From positions 1-64,000 of the forward strand of contig CANXME010002160.1 of NCBI GenBank assembly GCA_948144175.1: 64,000 bases of DNA, written 5' to 3'. Positions within the stretch are counted from its first letter, which is position 1; each line of letters starts with the position of its first letter. The stretch is from Closterium sp. NIES-65. Taxonomy: Eukaryota; Streptophyta; Zygnematophyceae; Desmidiales; Closteriaceae. Positions 43,146 to 53,000 of the stretch are shown piece after piece. The position numbers and the translations under genes were made by a program. Under the pieces are notes generated by a model that made no database searches, was not told the origin of the DNA, and saw only the letters and a program-made list of their open reading frames with translations.

Positions 43146-43206
43146 AGCTACCTATATCGAGGATCACTATAACGCAACTCTGATACCAGCTTGTTGGTGT
43201 AAGGGC
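41257..43206 (-). mobile_element. Copia element C5, gag to partial integrase
   Basis: On the minus strand: the last 15 bp of a C 5' LTR (43206-43192), PBS, gag, protease, and integrase only as far as GHKGERYF at 41257, where it meets the C4 LTR. The left break shares AAGTACCGC-like sequence with the LTR joint; the right break is within GGCCTGCAG-like sequence shared with the B derivative. It is more diverged from C1 than the other C copies. Confidence 0.85.
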
Positions 43207-43906
43207 CTGCAGCGCCTGTAGTCCGTCGCCCTTGCTTCGGTAGCCAGTGAGCCTGTTGCACCAGTCGCCAGTGGGTCCGTTGCTCCTGCCGCTCGTCTAT
43301 AGCCGCGGAGCCAGTTAGTCCAGTAGTCCGTCGCCCTTGCTTCGGTAGCCACTGAGTCAGCCGCTCCTGTGCCCGTGCCTCTGCAGCTTCAGTCGTTGCC
43401 TCCCATCTTCTCTCCCTCCACAGTTCCTCCTCCCCCTCACTTGCCCGCTGTTATTAACTCTGGCTTTGCTCACTATTGTGAACTCCTGCTCTATGCCTGC
43501 TTGCTCATTGTGCTGATTACACCCCAGTTTGGCTATGGGGGTGTGTCAGAATATTATAATTGTCTAGCCTGCAGTGGGGTACTCTATAGCGAGTACAACC
43601 CAATTAGGGTTTCCTATATGTATGCCAACTGCTGCTAGTGCAAGCCCCTCTTCTTCATTCCTCATTCTTCACAAGGTTTGCTATATGTACTCAACTGCAT
43701 GCTAGTGAAAACCACTCAACTGTTCTCGATTCTGCCTAGTGTTTCGACACGAAGAGTGGTCATCTTCGGGGTGGGGGAGCAGGTCCGGAAGAAGTTATTT
43801 CCCTCTCGCTGCCTAAAGCCTCGAGCAACTTAACAAGCCTTGAAGACAGGCGGAGAACCTGGCGGCCGCTTCACCTTGAAAATCCACATGCCACTGATGA
43901 TGTTCG
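43203..43906 (+). repeat. Displaced copy of B-derivative end and B5 RT piece
   Basis: Nearly identical to 48171-48871: the terminal part of the non-autonomous B derivative (43203-43543), its LTR (43544-43749, 206 bp) and 157 bp of B5 RT on the minus strand (43750-43906). With the next LTR it forms a 1.8-kb duplicate of 48171-49965. Confidence 0.85.
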
Positions 43907-45000
43907 TGTTGGTGTAAGGGCCTAATAAACTCAAGCTATTAAGACTTTATCACACTTACAAACCTCTCCTCGGGGTCACCTCCAAGGGTCCTTGGGTGCC
44001 TGGTACAAGACCAGCCCCTATCCTCGGGTCCGAGTTTGTAGAGAGAGGGATCAAGAGGGACTTAGTCAAAACAGCAAGAGTACCTTGAACTTCGTGCAGC
44101 GTATTGTGCAGACCGTCAATCGGATTAAGCTGAGAATTTCCTATATCGAAGCTCGCTCCAAGAGCTTTAAAATGAACCAAGTAGCCTCGCGAAAAGTTCT
44201 GCCATTACGAAGTTATGGCTCGGACAGCGTTTGCCTAGCGTTGGAGTGCTAGCGTACTAGCGTTGACTCGGGTAGCATTCCGCCGTCGCACCGCGTAGAA
44301 ACAAAATTCCATGAAGGGAGGAATTCGCTTGAATCAAATTGACTATATCCAGGTACAAACAGAGAAGGAATAAATTTTTCTAGTTAGCAAGGACCTTGGG
44401 AATAAACATGGGAACAACCAGGGATGATCCCAAATAATTCAAAGCAACGGAACCAACCTGGCTGGACAAAACAGCAAGTGGTAGGTTGGTGAACAACCTC
44501 TGGTTCTGTTTTTCCAACCTGGGAAAACAACAACCAGGTTCAGTTCCTAAAAAGAGAACCTGTTTTGTCTTTGCCCAACTAGCCAAATGCTGGTTCCGCT
44601 GGTTTCCCCTGGCCCTGTAGCATGCAGATACAGACAAACAACATCCAACCTTCACCTAAATTGTACCCCTATAGTGCCTTCCCTGCTACACTATAGTCAA
44701 CCAAACAAAACAGTACAATTTCGAGTTGGATAGAACTGAATCTGCGCAATCAAGTAAGCCGAACCGCAAAGCTTTCATCTTGGGTTCCTTTACGAGCTCG
44801 TCCTTTCTGCTTGTACTGTTCATAGCGCGTAAAATGTTATGCCGACGCGCACAATGCGTGAGTACCTGCAAATGCTTCAAGCAAATATTACGAAAGCAAA
44901 CAAACACATGAACATTCCATTCATACCCAAATGCATTCGCACACGCATACTCGTACAAACAGACGGCAGGATGTCGTGCAATGTGAATTTGCACCCAACA
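43907..45000 (-). repeat. C LTR without a body (1,094 bp)
   Basis: A full C LTR on the minus strand. The left flank is GTTCG, as at 48867-48871, but the right flank is CTGAG, so it is not a simple solo LTR. It belongs to the displaced duplicate rather than to an independent insertion. Confidence 0.85.
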
Positions 45001-45565
45001 CTGAGAGCGAGTGACCTGTAGCCAGAGGAGTGGTCTGTGCCGAGGACCACGTGAAGCCGAAGCGCTGAAGGACCTGCTGCACCATGTGTGAGTGAGTGAG
45101 GGTGATGGTGCGGCGTGCTCTGTCCTGGGTGATCTGCAAGCCAAGGTAACTGCGTAGCTCACCTAGGTCTGTGCACGTGTGTCTCTTCTGCAGCTCCGAC
45201 TTCACAAGGGCGAGAGCCTTAGTATCAGCAGTGGCAAAGACCAAGTCGTTGACGTACACGAGGATGTAGAACGGCGGCATAGAGGTGTCAGTGCGCAGAA
45301 ACAGCGACGGGTCAGCAGTCGACGGAGTAAACCCAAGAGCCGCAAGTGTCATCCTCAGTGTGTCGTGCCACTTACGTGGCGCCTGGCGGAGACCGTAAAC
45401 CGGCCGCCGGAGGCTCCACTCGGTACCAGGAGGGAACCCAGTGAAGCCAGATGGGCGGTGCAGCCAGATCTCCTCGTGCAGGCTGCCCTGTAAGAAAGCT
45501 ATGCTGAAGTCAAGAGAGTGAAGTTCGTAGTCACGCTGAGCGGCAATGTGCAGCAGCACCCAAAG
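45001..45565 (-). pseudogene. B5 RT, C-terminal half
   Basis: Open on the minus strand from 45559: DYELHSLDFSIAFLQGS, EEIWLHRPSGF, PVYGLRQAPRKWHDTLRM, PPFYILVYVNDLVFATAD, DLGELRSYLGLQITQDRARRTI and HMVQQVLQRFGF. The catalytic YVDD reads YVND, which would abolish activity. It stops at the C LTR joint at 45001; RNase H is missing. On the other side the non-autonomous B array is inserted at 45566. It is continuous with 48715-48871 and 58049 onward. Confidence 0.8.
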
Positions 45566-45708
45566 TGTCAGAATGTGATGTTTGTGTAGCCTGCAGCGGG
45601 GTGCTCTATAGCGAGTACAGCCCGAAGTAGGGTTTGCTATATGTACTCAACTGCATGCAAATGAAAACCCCTCTTTCCTCTTTCTAAATTCTGCCTATTG
45701 TTTCGACA
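45566..45708 (+). repeat. B-derivative LTR 1 (143 bp)
   Basis: TGTCAGAATGTGATG ... GTTTCGACA. It is shorter than LTR 3, lacking an internal block that is partly repeated there. Confidence 0.7.
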
Positions 45709-46920
45709 TGCTACCCGATCAGGTCCACCCTCCTGGGTCGATCTTGTGGGTGGGCCCGACCCGATGCTTCCGCTGCTCTACTGCTTATAGCGCGCCCTGG
45801 GCGCGCGCCGTTTTCTTCTTGCCGTGCGCTCGGAGCGCGCAGCGTTTTTTCTTCCCGCCGCGCGCTCGGGGCGTGCGGCAGTTTTCTGCCTTGCCCGCCG
45901 TGCGCCCCGAGGCGCGCGGCTGTTTCTGCCTAGTCGATCCGCGCGTAGCCCCCCGTCGCCCGTCGCAGCGCCCCCGGGGACCCGCGCGTCGCCCTCCGTC
46001 GCTCGTTGCAGCCCGCGCGCGGCCCGTTTAGCCCGCGCGCGGCCCGTATGGCCTGCGCCAGGCCTGCGCGCGGGCCCTACGGCCTGCGCTAGGCCCGCGT
46101 GCGGCCCGTACGGGTTTGCGCCAGGCCCGCGCGCGGCTCAAGCAGCCCGCGCGCAATTCGTCTGGCCTGCGCCAGGCCCGTGAGTGGCCCGTACCGTCTT
46201 CCCCTGTGCCACACGCCGTCCCCCGAGCTTCTAACCGCGCCCCACCCCGGCTGCTGCCCGCGTTCCTGTGTTAGGGTTTGGGGGTGGAGAGTATGGGGGT
46301 GCCGTGTGTGTGAGCCGTCTTCTGCTCCTCCTCCTCCTCTGTCTCCCACTGCTGCAGCTGCCATTGAGGGGGGTGGATGTGTTGGAGCCGTCGGAGTGGT
46401 ACGAGGGGGGTGGCGTGTGAGCGGTGCTAGCGGTTCAGCAGGGTGTGTGTCAAAGGGGTGTGGGACAGTTGGGGGAGGTTCACCGGAGGTAGCCGACTTG
46501 TCGTCCGCAGCGTCTGAAGTCCAGGGAGCCATGACCCCCTGTGGCCTGAGTAGTCGGGGGCTCCGCGCCCGGTAACCACAGTGTGAGCACTCCTGGTTAT
46601 CCAAAGAGCCACGACTTCCTGTGGCCTAAGTAGTCTGGGGCTCTGCGCCCGGTAGCTACAGTGTGAGCACTCCTGGGAGCACAGTGAGCCAGCTGCGTCT
46701 ATCGCCGTGTAGTCCGGGTTTAGCCTGGTAGCGACAGTGCTGTGCACTCCTGCTGCCCGTGTGTCTGCAGCTTCAGCCGTCGCCTCCCATCTTCTCGCCC
46801 CCACAGTTTCTCCTCCTCCTCACTTGCCCTCTGTTATAGCCTCTAGCTTTGCTTACAATTGTGAACTATTGCTCTGCCTGCTTGTTGTTTTGATTGTACC
46901 CCACTTTGACTATGGGGGTG
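45709..46920 (+). repeat. B-derivative body a: leader and terminal repeats
   Basis: No coding signal. 45780-46180 is a GC-rich leader with CGCGCGGC and GGCCCGTA-type units (several 30-45-bp repeats). 46270-46520 is the B leader block with TGTTAGGGTTTGGGGGTG and CTCCTCCTCCTC. 46530-46740 holds two to three units of about 70 bp sharing GTGGCCT.AGTAGTC.GGGGCTC.GCGCCCGGTA and CAGTGTGAGCACTCCTGG. A polypurine tract ends it. Confidence 0.65.
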
Positions 46921-47169
46921 TGTCAAAATGTGATGTTTGTGTAGCCTGCAGTGAGGTGCTCTATAGCGAGTACAGCCCGAACTAGGGTTTGTCAGAATGT
47001 TATAATTGTCTAGCCAGCAGTGGGGTACTCTATAGCGAGTACAACCCAATTAGGGTTTCCTATATGTATGCCAGCTGCTGCTAGTGCAAGCCCCTCCTTT
47101 CTTCATTTCTCTCTTGCCTAGCTAGCTAAACCCTAGCTATGGCACCTCATTATGCCTACTATTTTCACA
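46921..47169 (+). repeat. B-derivative LTR 2 (249 bp, start duplicated)
   Basis: It has two starts: TGTCAAAATGTGATG at 46921 and TGTCAGAATGTTATA at 46990, each followed by the same TAGCC.GCAGTG.GGT.CTCTATAGCGAGTACA block. It ends TTTTCACA before the PBS at 47170. Confidence 0.7.
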
Positions 47170-47181
47170 TGCTATCAGAGC
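47170..47181 (+). promoter_or_regulatory. B-family primer binding site
   Basis: TGCTATCAGAGC directly follows the LTR end; it differs by one base from the initiator-Met PBS TGGTATCAGAGC. Confidence 0.65.
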
Positions 47182-48508
47182 ATCTACGCTCCTGGCCTGT
47201 GGGCCCACCTAACTGCTTCCGTTGTTACTCTGTGTGCTGCACGCCCCGTGGTGTGCGACGAAAGTTTTCTTCCCGTAAGCCGCCCTCTTGTCGAGCACTC
47301 CTAGAGGCCCCTCTCACGGCCCCTCGCGCGACCCTTAGCGGCCCCGTCGCCACCCCTCACGGCCCCATAGCCGCCCTTCTCGGCCCCTCGCGGCCCCTAC
47401 GCGGCCCCGTTGCAGCCCTTCCAGGCCCCTCGCGGCCCCTTCGCGGCCCCGTCGCCGCCCCTAACGGCCCTTCGCCGACCTTTCAGGCACCTCGCGGCCC
47501 CTTCGCGGCCCCGTCGCCGCCCCTAGCGGCCCGTCGCCGCCCTTCCAGGCCCCTCGCGGCCCCTTTGCGGCCCCGTCGCCGCCCCTATCGGCCCCGTCGC
47601 CGCCTCCAGCGGCCCCGTCGCCGCCCCTTGCAGCCCCGTCGCCGCCCCTTTCGGCCCTGCCTCGACCCTGCCCCGGCCCCGCCCCGGCCATGCTCCGTCG
47701 CCTGTCGCGGCGCACCGGGGGCACGTGCACCGCCCCTCCCTCTTTTACCGTCGCCTGTCGAGGCGACCTGGGGGGGGGGGGGGGGCGAGCGTCACCCCTT
47801 CTGCCGCCTGTTTTGGCGCCCTGGGAGGCCGCACGTCGCCCCCCCCCCCCCGCCCCGTAACCTCCCTACCCGTCGCCCGGCCCTGCCCTGTGTTAGGGTT
47901 TGGGGGTGGCGAGTAGGGGGTGGTGGGTGTGTGGTCTCCACTACTCCTCCTCCTCCTCTGTCTCCCACTGCTGCAGCTACAACTGAGGGGGGTGGGTGTG
48001 TGGGAGTCGACGGAGTGGTGCTAGGGGGTGGGGTGTGAGTGAACTAGGGTGCAGGAGGTGGTGTGTAAAATGGGGGTGCTGAGGGAGTGGAACTAGGGTT
48101 TGAGCAGGGGGTGTGTGTCGAGGGGTGTGGGGCAGCTGGAGGAGGTTGTGTGAAGGTAGCTGTCGTGTCGCCTGCAGCGCCTGTAGTCCGTCGCCCTTGC
48201 TTCGGTAGCCAGTGAGCCTGTTGCACCAGTCGCCAGTGGGTCCGTTGCTCCTGCCGCTCGTCTATAGCCGCGGAGCCAGTTAGTCTAGTAGTCCGTCGCC
48301 CTTGCTTCGGTAGCCACTGAGCCTGCCGCTCTTGTGCCCGTGCCTCTGCAGCTTCAGTCGTTGCCTCCCATCTTCTCTCCCTCCACAGTTCCTCCTCCCC
48401 CTCACTTGCCCGCTGTTATTAACTCTGGCTTTGCTCACTATTGTGAACTCCTGCTCTATGCCTGCTTGCTCATTGTGCTGATTACACCCCAGTTTGGCTA
48501 TGGGGGTG
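47182..48508 (+). repeat. B-derivative body b: minisatellite leader and terminal part
   Basis: No coding signal. 47290-47700 is a minisatellite with a roughly 30-bp unit such as CCTTCGCGGCCCCGTCGCCG repeated more than ten times, imperfectly. A run of 16 G near 47771 and a run of about 13 C near 47838 face each other. 47890-48010 is the TGTTAGGGTTTGGGGGTGG leader block. 48171-48508 is the terminal region with repeated CCGTCGCCCTTGCTTCGGTAGCC. Confidence 0.65.
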
Positions 48509-48714
48509 TGTCAGAATATTATAATTGTCTAGCCTGCAGTGGGGTACTCTATAGCGAGTACAACCCAATTAGGGTTTCCTATATGTATGCCAACTGCTGC
48601 TAGTGCAAGCCCCTCTTCTTCATTCCTCATTCTTCACAAGGTTTGCTATATGTACTCAACTGCATGCTAGTGAAAACCACTCAACTGTTCTCGATTCTGC
48701 CTAGTGTTTCGACA
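48509..48714 (+). repeat. B-derivative LTR 3 (206 bp)
   Basis: TGTCAGAATATTATAATTG ... GTTTCGACA after the purine tract. Same length as the displaced copy at 43544-43749. Confidence 0.75.
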
Positions 48715-48871
48715 CGAAGAGTGGTCATCTTCGGGGTGGGGGAGCAGGTCTGGAAGAAGTTATTTCCCTCTCGCTGCCTAAAGCCTCGAGCAACTTAACA
48801 AGCCTTGAAGACAGGCGGAGAACCTGGCGGCCGCTTCACCTTGAAAATCCACATGCCACTGACGATGTTCG
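48715..48871 (-). pseudogene. B5 RT, middle piece
   Basis: 157 bp equivalent to B1 20096-20250: the RT stretch around KVKRPPG..PVF and the FSPT.KMTTL block. It is flanked by the B array on the left and by the C6/C7 array on the right (target-site duplication GTTCG at 48867-48871). Confidence 0.75.
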
Positions 48872-49965
48872 TGTTGGTGTAAGGGCCTAATAAACTCAAG
48901 CTATTAAGACTTTATCACACTTACAAACCTCTCCTCGGGGTCACCTCCAAGGGTCCTTGGGTGCCTGGTACAAGACCAGCCCCTATCCTCGGGTCCGAGT
49001 TTGTAGAGAGAGGGATCAAGAGGGACTAAGTCAAAACAGCAAGAGTACCTTGAACGTCGCGCAGCGTATCGTGCAGACCGTCGATCGGATTAAGCTGAGA
49101 ATTTACTATATCGAAGCTCACTCTAAGAGCTTTAAAATAAGCCAAGTTGCCTCGCGAAAAGTTCTGCCATTACAAAGTTATGGCTCGGACAGCGTTAGCC
49201 TAGCGTTGGAGTGCTAGCGTACTAGCGTTGACTCGGGTAGCATTCCGCCGTCGCACCGCGTAGAAAGGAAATTCCAGCAAGGAAGGAATTCGCTTGAATC
49301 AATTTCACTATATTCAGGTACAAACAGAGAAGGAATAAATAGCTCTAGCTAGCAAGGACCTTGGGAATCAACCTGGGAACAACCAGGGATGATCCCAAAT
49401 AATTCCAAGCAACAGAACCAACCTGGCTGGACAAAACAGCAGGTGGTAGGTTGGTGAACAACCTCTGGTTCTGTTTTTCCAACCTGGGAAAACAACAACC
49501 AGGTTTAGGTCCTAAAAACAGAACCTGTTTTGTCTTTGCCCAACCAGCCAAATGCTGGTTCCGCTGGTTTCCCCTGGCCCTGTAGCATGCAGATACAGAC
49601 AAACAACATCCAACCTTCACCTAAATTGTACCCCTATAGTGCCTGCCCTGCTACACTATAGTCAACCAAACAAAACAGTACAATTTCGAGTTGGATAGAA
49701 CTGAATCTGCGCAATCAAGTAAGTTGAACCGCAAAGCTTCCATCTTGGGTTCCTTTGCGAGCTCGTCCTTTCTGCTTGTACTGTTCATAGCGCGTACAAT
49801 GTTATGCCGAAGCGCACATTGTGCGAGTACCTGCAAACGCTTCAAGCGAAAATTGCGAAAGCAAACAAACACACGAACATACCATTCACGCGCAAATGCA
49901 TTCGCACACGCATACTCGTACAAACAGACGGCAGGATGTCGTGCAATGTGAATTTGCACCCAACA
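48872..49965 (-). repeat. C6 3' LTR
   Basis: 1,094 bp with TGTTGG/CCAACA ends; the purine tract CTCCCCCTCAGCC (complement) follows on its right. Confidence 0.9.
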
Positions 49966-50007
49966 CACTCCCCCTCAGCCTGCCGGCTGCATCCCTATCA
50001 TTCCATA

Positions 50008-53000
50008 CTAGTTCATGCTCATTCCACTCATGCGCACACAACGCCAATGAGGCTCATCCGCAAGCCTCTTGGTGAGGAAGTCTGCTGGCTGCTGGTGAGT
50101 CTTGATGTAGATCGGATTCACCGTCCCTCTCTTCACCTCCTTACGCAGCCAGTGCCACTTGATACGCATGTGCTTATTGAGCCGATGAAGCACAGCGTTC
50201 CTGGCCATCCCAAGAGCTCCCTTGCTATCACAAAACAGCGGCGTAGCAACCTTTTGCTCCTGGCCAATCTCCTCCAACAGCCTCCTCAGCCAAATCACCT
50301 CCTTCACCCCATGGAACATCGCCATGTACTCTGATTCCACAGAAGAGAGTGCTGTCTCCGTCTGCTTCTTTGACCTCCAACTAACCGGTCCTCCCCCAAC
50401 TACGCAGATGTATCCTCCCACAGATGAGGAATCCTCCTTCTCAGAGGCCCAGGTAGCATCGGTAAAGCAAGTGAGAAAGAGCTTGCCTTCTCCAAGCCTC
50501 TCCCCTTTCTCTTTCAGCACCTCAACCCCTTTCTGCTTCACCTGTGCAGATGCGGAGTATTGAACTCCAATGCTTGGGTGAGAGTTCAGATACTTCACCA
50601 CACGCTCAGCTGCATCCACCTGCTCCTCTGATGGATTCTGCACCACCCTAGCCAGCTGCCCAACCGAGAAAGAGATGTCGGGCCTCGTGTGAACTGCTGC
50701 ATACAAGAGGCTGCCCACCAAGGACTGAAATTGCTGCTGCTCCTCGACTTCAACCCCTTCATCCTCTGCAGCTTTCACAAGCTTGAATTCTGCTGGCAGG
50801 GGAGTTGCAACCTTGCGCTCATTCTCAATTCCGTACTTCTCCCCAAGCTCCTTGATGAACTTCTCCTGGTGCAGCTTCAACCACCTGTGATCCAGATCCC
50901 TCTCCACGTGCATCCCGAGGTAGTACTTTACCTCCCCAAGGTTCTTGCACTTGAAGTTCTCCATCAGCTGCTGCTGCACCTTCTGGATCTCTTTCATGCT
51001 ACTGCTAAAGAGAAGAATGTCGTCCACATAGACCAGAAACAGCACCAGCTTCTCCCCCTCCCCCTTGAGAAAGAGGCTCTCATCACAGCTGCTGGTCCTG
51101 AATCCCATCTCCTCTAAAACAGCTGCCAACTTCTGGTACCAGCAGCGTGGCGCCTGCTTCAAGCCGTAGATGGACTTTTTCAGCTTGCACACCCTGCCCG
51201 TACCATCCTCATACCCAGGTGGCTGCGTCATGAACACCTCCTCCTCTAAAATCCCATTGAGGAATGCCATTGATATATCCATCTGGATAATGAACTTCCC
51301 ACTAACGGCTGCATCTGCCAACAAGACACGGAGGGTAGGGGGTTTGGCAGTGGGAGCAAAGATCTCATTGAAGTCCCGCTTTTCCTTTTGCATAAACCCC
51401 TTAGCCACCAGCCTACTCTTGTAGATGGTGACCTGCCCCTTGTCGTCAGTCTTGATCCTTAGCACCCACTTGCATTGTACCGCTTTCTTTCCCTCAGGCA
51501 GCACCACTAGTTCCCAAGTCCCATTCTCCAGCAGGCTCTGGTACTCAGCATCCCTAGAAGCTAGCCATTTGTCCCTATCTGGTCCAGCTAATGCCTCCTC
51601 CATGCTAGCTGGTTCCTCTGGTGCAGGGGCAAGAAAACAGTACGCAGGCTCATCCTCCTCATCCCGATCATAGCCATGCGGTAGAATCAGCAATGCCTCC
51701 TCAGTCCCAAGCTGCTGCTCCGCTACATCAGCTCCTGCAGTCAGCTTCTTAGTAGCCATACGGGTACGTCCTGGCCTGGAGACGGGTGTCTCCCATCCCT
51801 TCATAACGACACCCTTCGGCTTCTTAGTTTTCCCCTGCTGCTGCTCTCCTCCCTCGGATCCAGCAGCTCCACTAGTGCTACCGCTAGTCTCCACACCATC
51901 ACCTCCACCAGCAGGTGCCTCCTGCACCTTCTCTTTATCACCACCCTCTGCAGCTGCCTCCTCTCCCTCCTCCCACACACTAGGAGTCAGGTCCAGCTGC
52001 ATGGTGATCTGCTCCATCTGCTGGGACACCCTGGCCTCCGGCTGTTTCTCCCAGCTCCCATACATCATGCCCTCAACAAACTTCACATCCCTGCTGTCAA
52101 ACAACACACCCTTGGAAGGTTCCCACAGCAGCCATCCCTTGCTCTCAGCAGCCAGCCCCAAATGGACACACCAGATTGCACTCGCCCCCAACTTACTGCG
52201 GTAGGTCTTGGGGACGTGGGCGACTGCCATGCAACCGAACACCCTCAGCATGTCCACCGGCGGCTTCCTCCCAAGCCACCTCTCCAACGGCACCCACGAG
52301 TCATCCCCAACCTTTGTGAGTACCCTGTTCCTAGCGACGGTAGCGTGCCGAACAGCATGGGGCCACATCAAGTTGCCCAGCCCAGATTCTATGAGCAGCG
52401 CCCTAGCTGTTTTCAGAATTGTCCGGTTCGCCCGTTCTGCTACACCGTTAGACTGTGGGGTGTAAGCCGTGGTCAGCTCCCTCTGGATGCCCTGCTTCTT
52501 GAGCCAGGCCGTCATCTCAGCTCCAAGGAACTCACCACCCCGATCTGTCCTAATCCGCTTCACCACACACTCCGCTTGCTTCTCCACGAACGGCAGCCAA
52601 TCGTCCCGAATCGTGGAGGCGGCGTGATCTTTCTGCTTCAGCGGATACGCCCACATTAGCCTGCTCCAGTCATCCACTATGGTTAGGAAATACCGCTCCC
52701 CCTTGTGCCCTTGCACCGGCAGCGGCCCCACCAAGTCCATGTGGACCAGCTCCAACGGCTTTTTGCTCCTGCCAGCCACACTATGGAAGGGGAAACGGGT
52801 GAACTTTGAAAGGAGGCAAATTTCACAGTTATCATCGGGTGGTTGTCCGTTCAGCTTCAAGCCCTTAACGGCTCCATCCTTCTCCAGCTGCTTCAGCAAA
52901 GGCATTGCCACATGCCCCAAACGTCGGTGTGCAGTTGCCCAATCCGTCTCCCCAGATCTGGCCGACACTTTCACACCAACCCCTCCAACGGCATTGCACT

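Larger units (their letters stand above)
45566..48714 (+). mobile_element. Tandem array of non-autonomous B derivatives (three LTRs)
   Basis: LTRs at 45566-45708, 46921-47169 and 48509-48714 separate two bodies without any gag or pol (45709-46920 and 47170-48508). Each body begins with a PBS-like site (clearest as TGCTATCAGAGC at 47170) and a GC-rich leader, and ends with the B terminal region and purine tract TATGGGGGTG. The flanks CAAAG (45561-45565) and CGAAG (48715-48719) look like a target-site duplication with one change. B1 at the same place has CGAAG. The host is the RT of B5. Confidence 0.8.

Noticed and set aside
43907..45000. Simple solo LTR of family C
   Set aside because: The flanks GTTCG and CTGAG do not match, and the left part repeats 48171-48871, so it is part of a duplicated segment.
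46530..46740. CRISPR-like array of about 70-bp repeats
   Set aside because: The repeats are direct, adjacent, without unique spacers, and lie in a retroelement in a eukaryotic genome.
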